Shown in pieces: positions 27,422-35,108 of a stretch of 41,752 bases of DNA. The position numbers and the translations under genes are program-made. Location of the stretch: assembly GCA_030622135.1 (NCBI GenBank), contig JAUXGL010000012.1, positions 1 through 41,752 on the forward strand, read 5' to 3'. The notes under the pieces are model-generated. The model saw only the letters and a list, made by a program, of their open reading frames with translations. It made no database searches and was not told where the DNA came from. The first letter of the stretch is position 1; the number at the start of each line of letters is the position of its first letter. Source of the DNA: Deltaproteobacteria bacterium (GTDB lineage Bacteria > Myxococcota > B64-G9).

Positions 27422-28972
27422 GTGTTACCCAGACACTTTATTTGCTTGTTGGTGATTGTAGCCGGCTTGGTGGTGTTGTCCGGGTGCGGTCCCGCGCCCA
27501 GCGGGGGTCTTGCTCTGGAGGTTCGATTCGCGCAGATGGAGCAGGCCCAGACGGATGCGGGGGGATTGCCCCTGGGGGTTCACAGCTACATCGTCCAGGC
27601 GCGAACCGGGGGACTTGACGGAAATCTGGTGGGGGGCACCGATTGCATTGGTATCGATGCCGTTGACAAGAAACGCATGTCCGTCAAGCTGGATCTTCCC
27701 GCCCATCAAGGGGTGTCCCTGGTGGTATCCGCGTACGGCGGTGCGGGTTGTAGCGGCAGCCCGGATTGGCAGGGCCTGGCTTACAATGTGGTCATCCAGG
27801 CAGGCCGGCAGATCCGGGTTCCCATCTACGTGACCCGCAGGGGCATGCAGCTCAATCCGACGCGGGCCCACTTCAGTGAGCCCCGCGTATTCGCCACCGC
27901 CACCGCCCTGGACGACGGCCGGGTTTTGCTGGCCGGCGGTTTCGAGAATCCGATTTTGCAAGGTGGTCTGATTCGGCTCCAGGCGTCTTGCGACGCGGTC
28001 ATATACGATCCGGGCACGGCCAGGTTCTCGAGTCCCATTCCCCTGGCTGCCGGCTGTCGCGGGCTTCACCGGGCTTTGAAGCTGTCCGACGGACGCGTGC
28101 TGGTGGTGGGCGGAACCCGGCGGGTAATGGTCGACTTCAACAACACCGTGACGGTTCGCCCGAGCGGGGACCACCTGGTAACGACCGCCGAGATCTTCGA
28201 TCCCGGGACAAACCAATTTTCCCCGGTGGGTTCGTCGGCCGACATCGGCCGGGCCGATGCGGCTGCCGTGGCCATGATCGACGATAAGGTGGTGCTGATA
28301 GGGGGGCGTACCGTCAGTCTAAAAAGCGACACCATCGTGGCCGGCCCGTTGGGCGGTGACACCTGGAACTTCTCCGCGATGGGTACTCCCCTGCTGACGC
28401 CGAGAAGCGGGGCCCGGGCAACGCGCCTGACCGCGGGGATACTGGTGGTCGGCGGCAACGTTTCGGGGACCGATCCGGTAGAGCTTTTGGATCCGGTTTC
28501 TCTCACGTCGGCTATAGTTTCGCTTTCCACTACGGCGTCACTTTCGGTGTTCGGGCACTCGTTGACCCAGTTGAGCGGCATCGAGGCGCTGATCGTCGGA
28601 GGTGTCCCCGACGAGGCCGGGGCGCTTCCGGGCAACGGAGCAGTGAGCATTTCCCTGGGTGGCAATCCTCCCACGGTTTGGGAAGGAACCCTGCAGCATC
28701 CCCGGGCCTTCCACGCGGCCAGCCTGTTGGAGGACGGGCGCGTCCTGTTGGCCGGTGGCCTGGACGACACACTCTCGGCGCGCAAGGATCTGGAAGTGCT
28801 GGTACCGGGTGGGAGCAGTCAGGTGCTTACCGAGGCCACGCTGGGGACCGAGTCCATTGGCATGGCCGCGGCCCGGCTTCCCGACGGCTCCGTCCTTCTG
28901 GCCGGAGGACTGGGTCTGGAAACGGGTGGGACGGTAAAGCTCTCGTCTACTGTTTTGCTACTGTCGCCATAG
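27422..28972 (+). CDS. kelch-repeat lipoprotein (GTG start)
   Basis: lipobox LSGC; repeated DGRVLLAGG / DGRVLVVGG / DGSVLLAGG motifs. Confidence 0.85.
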   Translation: MLPRHFICLLVIVAGLVVLSGCGPAPSGGLALEVRFAQMEQAQTDAGGLPLGVHSYIVQARTGGLDGNLVGGTDCIGIDAVDKKRMSVKLDLPAHQGVSLVVSAYGGAGCSGSPDWQGLAYNVVIQAGRQIRVPIYVTRRGMQLNPTRAHFSEPRVFATATALDDGRVLLAGGFENPILQGGLIRLQASCDAVIYDPGTARFSSPIPLAAGCRGLHRALKLSDGRVLVVGGTRRVMVDFNNTVTVRPSGDHLVTTAEIFDPGTNQFSPVGSSADIGRADAAAVAMIDDKVVLIGGRTVSLKSDTIVAGPLGGDTWNFSAMGTPLLTPRSGARATRLTAGILVVGGNVSGTDPVELLDPVSLTSAIVSLSTTASLSVFGHSLTQLSGIEALIVGGVPDEAGALPGNGAVSISLGGNPPTVWEGTLQHPRAFHAASLLEDGRVLLAGGLDDTLSARKDLEVLVPGGSSQVLTEATLGTESIGMAAARLPDGSVLLAGGLGLETGGTVKLSSTVLLLSP

Positions 28973-29086
28973 GAAGGGTGGGCACGGAGGCTCGTCCCTA
29001 CCTTGGATGTCATTTCCAGTTCTCCTTTATTGATGTCGATCGCACAAAGGCAGCTGGTTTCTTGATGGATCGAGCGGTATTGTGTC

Positions 29087-29446
29087 ATGCTCGAAACAGG
29101 CATGGAAGACGAGTTTGTAGAGCGCAGGCTTTATTCCCGGATTCCGGTTTCGGTGCGCGTCCGGGTGCGGTACCCCGACTTGGAGTTCGTGGTGCCCTCG
29201 GTCGACTTGTCGGCCGGCGGCGTGTTTCTGGACACGGACCGCCGGCTCCCGGTGGGCACCCGCGTGTGCCTGGTGTTTAGCGTACCCATTATCGCCAAGT
29301 ATCCCATTCGCGCGGAAGGGGAGGTGGTCAGGCTGGAGTCTTCGGGAAAGGTCGGTTTGGCTGTCCGCTTCGTGGACATCTCCGACGACGATCGCGCCCT
29401 GCTGGGGGAACTCGCAGAAAAAGCGGATAGTTTGCGCCAGCAATAG
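29087..29446 (+). CDS. PilZ-domain protein
   Basis: ERRLYSRIPVSVRVRVRY...VDLSAGGVFLDTDRRLPVGTRVCLVF. Confidence 0.88.
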   Translation: MLETGMEDEFVERRLYSRIPVSVRVRVRYPDLEFVVPSVDLSAGGVFLDTDRRLPVGTRVCLVFSVPIIAKYPIRAEGEVVRLESSGKVGLAVRFVDISDDDRALLGELAEKADSLRQQ

Positions 29447-29447
29447 G

Positions 29448-29476
29448 GTTGACGCGCGGCAGCGCTTGGCCTACAT
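29448..29476 (+). promoter_or_regulatory. sigma70-type promoter TTGACG-N17-TACATT
   Basis: TTGACG 29448-29453, TACATT 29471-29476. Confidence 0.55.
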
Positions 29477-29481
29477 TGCTT

Positions 29482-29517
29482 ATGCGGGGTTTCCGGCCAC
29501 GAGGCCGGAGGCCTCGC
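29482..29517 (+). promoter_or_regulatory. 5'-UTR hairpin, 16-bp stem, ACGA loop
   Basis: TGCGGGGTTTCCGGCC-ACGA-GGCCGGAGGCCTCGCA, all 16 positions pair (3 G-U). Confidence 0.7.
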
Positions 29518-29543
29518 ACCCGTACTTAACTCGGGAGGGTGGT

Positions 29544-30023
29544 ATGGATACGGGATCGTACAGTGTGGACATAGACGCCCAGAAGGTTAACTTTGGGGGC
29601 GAGTGGTTGGCCAAGGACGAATTGGCGGAGAAGATCCGCAAAATGATCGAGAGCCAGGACTTCAAAATCGGCGCGGCGGGAAACGCGTTGGAGTTCCTGC
29701 AAAAAACGATGACTAGCATCCAGGAGTTCTCGGTAAAGATCGGACCTTCCGACGCCGACTGCCTTGAAAAGCATGCCCAGCGGGCCGGGCTGGAGACGGG
29801 GGTTTTTATCCGGCAGGCCATTTTGGCTTACCTGGCGGCCCAGCTGCCCCTGGACACCGCCATAATCACCGAGCCGGCCAAGCCGGGGGAAGAACCCCAG
29901 GCCGTGGAACTGACCGAAAAGAAAAACCAGGCACCTAACACGAAAGTGCTCGTGGATCCTTCCTTGCAGACGGAAAAAAACCCTTCCGACATTGCCTCCG
30001 AGGATACCTGGTTTAGAAAATAA
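29544..30023 (+). CDS. conserved-looking hypothetical protein
   Basis: SD GGGAGGGT then MDTGSYSVDIDAQKVNFGGEWLAKDELAEKIRKMI... Confidence 0.65.
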   Translation: MDTGSYSVDIDAQKVNFGGEWLAKDELAEKIRKMIESQDFKIGAAGNALEFLQKTMTSIQEFSVKIGPSDADCLEKHAQRAGLETGVFIRQAILAYLAAQLPLDTAIITEPAKPGEEPQAVELTEKKNQAPNTKVLVDPSLQTEKNPSDIASEDTWFRK

Positions 30024-30060
30024 TGAGCCCGCCCGCGTTCTTCCATTACACGCCATGAAC

Positions 30061-30109
30061 CCCAATCTCGCGGTACTAGCGGTAGTTATAGGAATAGCGC
30101 GGGATTGGG
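30061..30109. repeat. short inverted-repeat element related to 5218-5361
   Basis: CCCAATCTCGCG 30061-30072 / CGCGGGATTGGG 30098-30109, 11 of 12 Watson-Crick plus one G-U. Confidence 0.5.
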
Positions 30110-30122
30110 ACCGCCGCCAAGT

Positions 30123-30887
30123 ATGCTCGTGGGGTTTTGGATGAGGGTCACTGGTATCGTCTTTCTGATTCTGCTGATATTTCCGGTCGACAGTGGCCGG
30201 GGGCAGGAGCAGGCTTCATCCAGCCAGCGGGTGATCATGGGGCGCCTGCCCTGCGCAAGCCCGACCGATCCGCGGGCTCATGGCGTCCGGCAGCTTATGT
30301 GGGAGCTGATGAAACGGACCAGCATCGAGGGGCAGATGGAACCGGTGAGTACCGATCCGGCCAGCCCGGATCTCTTCAATACCCCCTTCTTGCTCTGGTC
30401 CTGCGAGGGCTCGGTGTCACCTCTCTCGGATGCGCAGCTGAAGAACCTGCGCCGTTTTCTCTCCCTGGGCGGCTTTGTGTTTATTGACGATCCCGCGGCC
30501 TCCCCCGGCGGACCCTTCGACCGGAGCGTGCGTGAGGCCCTGCAAGCGTTGTTTCCCGAGAAAAAGCTTGTTCCGGTACCCGGGGATCACGTGTTGTTCA
30601 AGACGTTTTTCCTGGCCAATCCAAAGGCGGGCCGCGTGTTGACCGGTCCTCTGGAGGCGGTGCGGATCGGAGGCCGGCTGGCGGTGGTGTATTCCTCCAA
30701 TGACCTGTTGGGGGCGGTGAGCAAGGACTTGTACGGGAATTGGGAATTGGCCTGTGAGCCCGGTGGAGAGATGCAAAGGGAAACCGCCTACCGCATGGGC
30801 ATCAACATTATTTTCTACGCCATGTGCTTAGACTACAAGAGCGATCGTGTGCACCTGCCGTTCATTCTCCGGCGAAGGAAGCTGTAG
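30123..30887 (+). CDS. DUF4159-domain protein with signal peptide
   Basis: LFNTPFLLWSCEGSVSPLSDAQLKNLRRFLSLGGFVFIDDPAA; EGQMEPVSTDPASPDL. Confidence 0.8.
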   Translation: MLVGFWMRVTGIVFLILLIFPVDSGRGQEQASSSQRVIMGRLPCASPTDPRAHGVRQLMWELMKRTSIEGQMEPVSTDPASPDLFNTPFLLWSCEGSVSPLSDAQLKNLRRFLSLGGFVFIDDPAASPGGPFDRSVREALQALFPEKKLVPVPGDHVLFKTFFLANPKAGRVLTGPLEAVRIGGRLAVVYSSNDLLGAVSKDLYGNWELACEPGGEMQRETAYRMGINIIFYAMCLDYKSDRVHLPFILRRRKL

Positions 30888-30896
30888 GGAAGGAAT

Positions 30897-33125
30897 ATGA
30901 GCGACACGATCCTAGTCTTCGAGTCCACGGGTTCCTGGCCGATCGTGGGTGTCGTCGCGGCGATGGGGGTGGCGGGGTTCCTCGCCTGGTTGGGGCTTTT
31001 GGGGACTATGTCCCGGCGCCGCCGGATGTTTTTGATGACGCTGCGCGGGTTGGCGCTTCTGCTGGTCGGCATGTTGCTGCTCGAGCCGGCCTTGCAGCAG
31101 CGCAAGTTGGAGCCGTTGCAGCGCCGGATGGCCCTGCTGGTGGACGCCTCGGAAAGCATGGGAATTTCAGAGGGTGGCGGCAGCCGGATCGACAAGGTTG
31201 CCGAGTTTCTTCAACAAGAGGAGCGGGCGCTGCAGCAGTTGCGGGACGAGTATTCGGTGGAGACCTACAGCTTCGCTACGCAATTGAATCCCGTGTCGTC
31301 TGAAGAGTTGGGCCGGAGGGCGGACGGGAGTTTTACCGATATTCTCTCGGCCCTGTCCGCCCTGGGAGGGGAATCGGCCGCCCGGCAGAAGGACCTCGCG
31401 GCGATCATCCTGGTGAGCGATGGAGCCGATACCGAGCAACTGAGTCACATTTCTCCCGGCTCGGCCCTACCCGAAGCGGTGCTGGAAACCGTCGAATCCC
31501 TGCAGAGCCCGATCAACACCTTTTCGGTGGGTGGCCGAGACGATTTCGTCGATCTGGCCATATCCGACGTTGCCTTCGACGATTTTGCGTTCATTCGCAA
31601 CGCCGTGGAGGTTGAAGTCACCCTGCAGTCGACCGGGATGGCCGCTGTTTCCGTTCCCGTAGTGCTGGAACAAGGGGGGCGGAACCTGGTCAGCCGGGTG
31701 GTGACGGTGCCGGCGGAGGGAGCCGAGAAGGTGACTCTGCGTTTCGTGCCCGATCGTGTGGGCAAGTTCACCTACCGGGTCGTGGCGCCGGTGATGAACG
31801 GGGAGTCGATCTCGGAAAACAACACGCGCAGCTACGTGGCTCGCGTCATCCGGGACAAGATCCGGGTGCTGCACGTGGTGGGACGGCCGTCCTGGGACCA
31901 GCGTTTCCTCCGGGAGGTGCTGAAGCGGAATCCCAACATCGATCTGGTGAGCTTCTACATCTTGCGTATGCACCTGGATGCACCCGGGGTGAGCGAACAG
32001 GAGCTCAGCTTGATTCCTTTCCCGGTGGCGCAGCTGTTCGCAACGGAGATAGACACGTTCGACGTGGTTATTTTCCAGAACTTCAACCATGCTCCCTATC
32101 AGGTGAGTTTTTACCTGAACCAAGTGGTTCAATACGTTCGCGGCGGCGGGGCGTTTTTCATGATCGGCGGAGACTTGTCTTTCGGAGCCGGCGGCTACGG
32201 ACTGACTCCACTCGATGAAATCTTGCCGGTTCGTCTGCGGGCCGGTTTGGATTTCCGCGTTGACCGGTTCAAAGCCGTCCTCAGCCCCGAAGGCTCCGGC
32301 CATCCGGTCCTCGACCTGGGCCAACCTGGGTTGTGGGAGCGCCTTCCCGAGTTGGAGGGACTCAATCTGGCTTCCGCTCCGGTACCCGATGCTCTGGTCT
32401 TGTTGGTTCACCCGTTTGAGCGCTCCGGTTCAGAGCGTGCGCCCGTCCTGGCCTTGCGGGAGGTGGGCCGCGGCAGGGTCGCCGCGCTGCTGACGGATGG
32501 ATCCTGGCGGTGGAATTTTCTTCACGCGGGCCGGGGTGGCGGCACGCGCCCGTATCACCGTTTCTACAACAACCTGCTGCGCTGGCTCATTCGGGATCCG
32601 GCGCTGGATCCGGTGTTTTTACGTTCCCGCAAGGCCCGCTACGTTCCCGACGAGCCGGTGCAGCTGAAGATCCAGGCTCACGGTGCTTCACCCGCTTCGA
32701 AGGCGGTGGTCAGGTTATACCCGGGCCGGGGAAAGGCAGAGATCGAGCGGCATTCGGTAGAGCTGGACGACCAGGGGAAGGGAGAGATCGAGTTTAAGTC
32801 CCCGGGTACCGGCGCTTTCATTGCGCGCGTCGAGGTGGGTAACCACCAGGCCGAAGAAGCCTTCGTGGTGGAGGGCACCAGCAAGGAACGTTCCAATCCC
32901 GCGCCTCGACCCGACCTCTTGGAGAAGATTGCCAAGGCCACCGGCGGCCGTTTTGGTAGCGTGGAAAAAGGCTCTTTGGCCGGGTTGAGTATCGACTCCG
33001 AAAGGCGTTACCGTGTGGAAGCCAGCACCACCCGGCCCCTGCTTTCCCGTTGGTGGGTGCTGGCCGGCTTGATCGCGTTGCTGGTGGCGGAATGGTGGAT
33101 TCGGAGGTACTGGGGGTTTTGCTAA
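30897..33125 (+). CDS. membrane protein with VWA-like and class I GATase-like regions
   Basis: MALLVDASESMG (MIDAS-like DxSxS); DVVIFQNFNHAPYQ..LNQVVQYVRGGGAFFMIGGDLSFGAGGYGLTPLDEILPV; N- and C-terminal TM helices. Confidence 0.82.
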   Translation: MSDTILVFESTGSWPIVGVVAAMGVAGFLAWLGLLGTMSRRRRMFLMTLRGLALLLVGMLLLEPALQQRKLEPLQRRMALLVDASESMGISEGGGSRIDKVAEFLQQEERALQQLRDEYSVETYSFATQLNPVSSEELGRRADGSFTDILSALSALGGESAARQKDLAAIILVSDGADTEQLSHISPGSALPEAVLETVESLQSPINTFSVGGRDDFVDLAISDVAFDDFAFIRNAVEVEVTLQSTGMAAVSVPVVLEQGGRNLVSRVVTVPAEGAEKVTLRFVPDRVGKFTYRVVAPVMNGESISENNTRSYVARVIRDKIRVLHVVGRPSWDQRFLREVLKRNPNIDLVSFYILRMHLDAPGVSEQELSLIPFPVAQLFATEIDTFDVVIFQNFNHAPYQVSFYLNQVVQYVRGGGAFFMIGGDLSFGAGGYGLTPLDEILPVRLRAGLDFRVDRFKAVLSPEGSGHPVLDLGQPGLWERLPELEGLNLASAPVPDALVLLVHPFERSGSERAPVLALREVGRGRVAALLTDGSWRWNFLHAGRGGGTRPYHRFYNNLLRWLIRDPALDPVFLRSRKARYVPDEPVQLKIQAHGASPASKAVVRLYPGRGKAEIERHSVELDDQGKGEIEFKSPGTGAFIARVEVGNHQAEEAFVVEGTSKERSNPAPRPDLLEKIAKATGGRFGSVEKGSLAGLSIDSERRYRVEASTTRPLLSRWWVLAGLIALLVAEWWIRRYWGFC

Positions 33126-34690
33126 TGCGTGCCCTGGAAATACCGGCACTGGGTGTCTGCATACTCCTTCTGTGCGCGTCGGCGGCCCCAGACGGCGCCG
33201 CGGCGCGGGACGATATCTTTTGCACCGGCCGTCCCATAACTGCCCGGGACGGTACCGCCGCGGGGCTGACCGATTGCGATCTGGAGGTTGCCTGGAAGCG
33301 GGCCGGGTTACGCGCGCGCATGCAAAGATGTGTGCAGGCCGGGCAGGCGGATTCCGATATCTCGTTCGGGTTTGTGCTCTACCCCGGCGGGGGAATCGAA
33401 GACCTGGTGTTCGAACCCGAAAATCCCTGCCTGGAGGCGGTCGTAAAGACACATCTGGCCGGCCCGTCGGAAGGCACGCCCGGATTCGTCGAGGGCCGCC
33501 TGGTTGTTACCGGGGAGAAGCCGGGGAACATTACCCTTACTCTTACCGGCTGGCTGTATCCAAGGAGATCGCCCGTGGTGGTCTTGCCGGGGTGTCTGGT
33601 CCCGGAGGGCGACGGCTACACGTCCACCTGCCCGCTGGGTTCGGCCCATCTGGCGCTGCGCCTGGGTTCCCCGTCGGGTTCGGCCGGGGTCAATACCTCC
33701 TTCGACCAGGCAGCGGAGGATCTGGTCGATCGGTGCGAGCAGAACATTCAGGCGGGCGGCTGGGAGACGTGGACCCGTGCGGACTGGAAACGGGAGAGGG
33801 AAAAGTCCTGCAAATGCTTGATCGGGCGGTTGGGTCACGAAAAGCTCGAGGTCCGGGGGCGGGCGGCCGAGAGACTGGCGCAGGGACGCTACTGGAAGGG
33901 GCGCCGGGCGCTTACGGCGGTCGTGAAAGAAATGATGAAGCCGCCGGGATGCCGAAACGGTGCGGAATGCCGGCCGGTCGGGCCGAAGGATACCGAGGCG
34001 GGGCTGGTGCTGGTGCGCATGGTTCGGGCACATTTGCGATTGCGGCGTTGGGTAAAGGACGAGTACCTGGAGGCCCTGGCTCGGCATCCCGCCAGGCAGG
34101 TTCGCCTGCACCTGGTCCGCGACATTTTAAAAAACTGGCGGAGTGGCCTGCCCCCCGCCCTCGGGATTCTGTACCACGATCCCGATCCCGTCGTCCGCGC
34201 GCGGGCATGTGACATCGGGTGCCAGCGGGAGGACCGCGCCGGCCGCGAGGAGTTCCTAAAGAGGCTGATGCATCCCCGGGCGGAGATCCGAGCCGCGACC
34301 ATCATGTATGCGGGTAGCTGTGTGGAGAAATCCAGCCGGCAGGTCCGTGAACATGTTCGCCAAGAAGCGGATTTGGCCGTGGTCCTGCTGATGTTGCAGG
34401 CGCTGCCCGTCGCGCCCGAGCCCTTGGTTGCCCAACGGGTCGTAAAGGCTCTTTTCGATCCCTGCCCGATCGTGCGGTTCCTGGCGGGAAGGCTGTTGAG
34501 AAACGCAAAATCGCTGCCCACCGAGGCGGTCAAGCAGGCACTCGCCCGCGAGCCCAATGTCGCCCTGAAAGAACAGCTCGTGGATCTCCTCGGGCGCGGG
34601 GGTCTGCCCCCCAGTGCCCGCCACCGCCTGCAGATCTGGCTTCAGTTCGACAGGGGAGAGAACTCCTCCGAACCGAAGAGTTCCAGATAG
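33125..34690 (+). CDS. HEAT-repeat-like secreted protein
   Basis: Signal peptide MRALEIPALGVCILLLCASAAPDGAAA; helical repeats HPARQVRLHLVRDIL, DPVVRARACDIGC, HPRAEIRAATIMYAG; ATG overlaps upstream stop. Confidence 0.75.
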   Translation: MRALEIPALGVCILLLCASAAPDGAAARDDIFCTGRPITARDGTAAGLTDCDLEVAWKRAGLRARMQRCVQAGQADSDISFGFVLYPGGGIEDLVFEPENPCLEAVVKTHLAGPSEGTPGFVEGRLVVTGEKPGNITLTLTGWLYPRRSPVVVLPGCLVPEGDGYTSTCPLGSAHLALRLGSPSGSAGVNTSFDQAAEDLVDRCEQNIQAGGWETWTRADWKREREKSCKCLIGRLGHEKLEVRGRAAERLAQGRYWKGRRALTAVVKEMMKPPGCRNGAECRPVGPKDTEAGLVLVRMVRAHLRLRRWVKDEYLEALARHPARQVRLHLVRDILKNWRSGLPPALGILYHDPDPVVRARACDIGCQREDRAGREEFLKRLMHPRAEIRAATIMYAGSCVEKSSRQVREHVRQEADLAVVLLMLQALPVAPEPLVAQRVVKALFDPCPIVRFLAGRLLRNAKSLPTEAVKQALAREPNVALKEQLVDLLGRGGLPPSARHRLQIWLQFDRGENSSEPKSSR

Positions 34691-34693
34691 TCC
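34617..34693. repeat. 77-bp direct repeat, left copy (overlaps end of HEAT gene)
   Basis: 73/77 identical to 37813-37889. Confidence 0.9.
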
Positions 34694-34862
34694 CTTGAAG
34701 CCCCTACTACTTGAAGCCGCAAAATGTAGTTTTCCTCTGGGGAATAGTGTTATGCTAGCTTGACACTTTTGAGGTTTCGATCACACGATGGCGATCAGTC
34801 TGAGCGGAATTTATTCCAAACAAATTAGTTAGTTAATAAAAAACGACCACCGTACGCACCGG

Positions 34863-34880
34863 TTGGCACGGAAATTGCGA
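34863..34880 (+). promoter_or_regulatory. sigma-54 (-24/-12) promoter
   Basis: TTGGCACGGAAATTGCGA; GG 34865-34866 and GC 34877-34878 with 10-nt spacing. Confidence 0.65.
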
Positions 34881-35108
34881 ATCACAAGGGCGAAATGAAG
34901 ATATCCACAACCCATGCAAGTAGACTCTTCGTTCGTAACTTTTTAGCATCTTGCGAAGATCTTCGGAGGGTGCAAATGGTACTTCAAGTCCTGCGCGGGT
35001 CATTCCAACCAGATCCTGACGCCGTAGACTTTTCTTGTAGTACCCCAAAACATGTTGACCCGGGTCCGTACGGGTTGCGGGTTTCAGCCCCGGGCTCAGG
35101 AGGCCGTC

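Noticed and set aside
31467-32411. 314-aa minus-strand ORF opposite the VWA/GATase-like gene
   Set aside because: Antisense shadow ORF; Q/H/R-rich translation typical of artefacts
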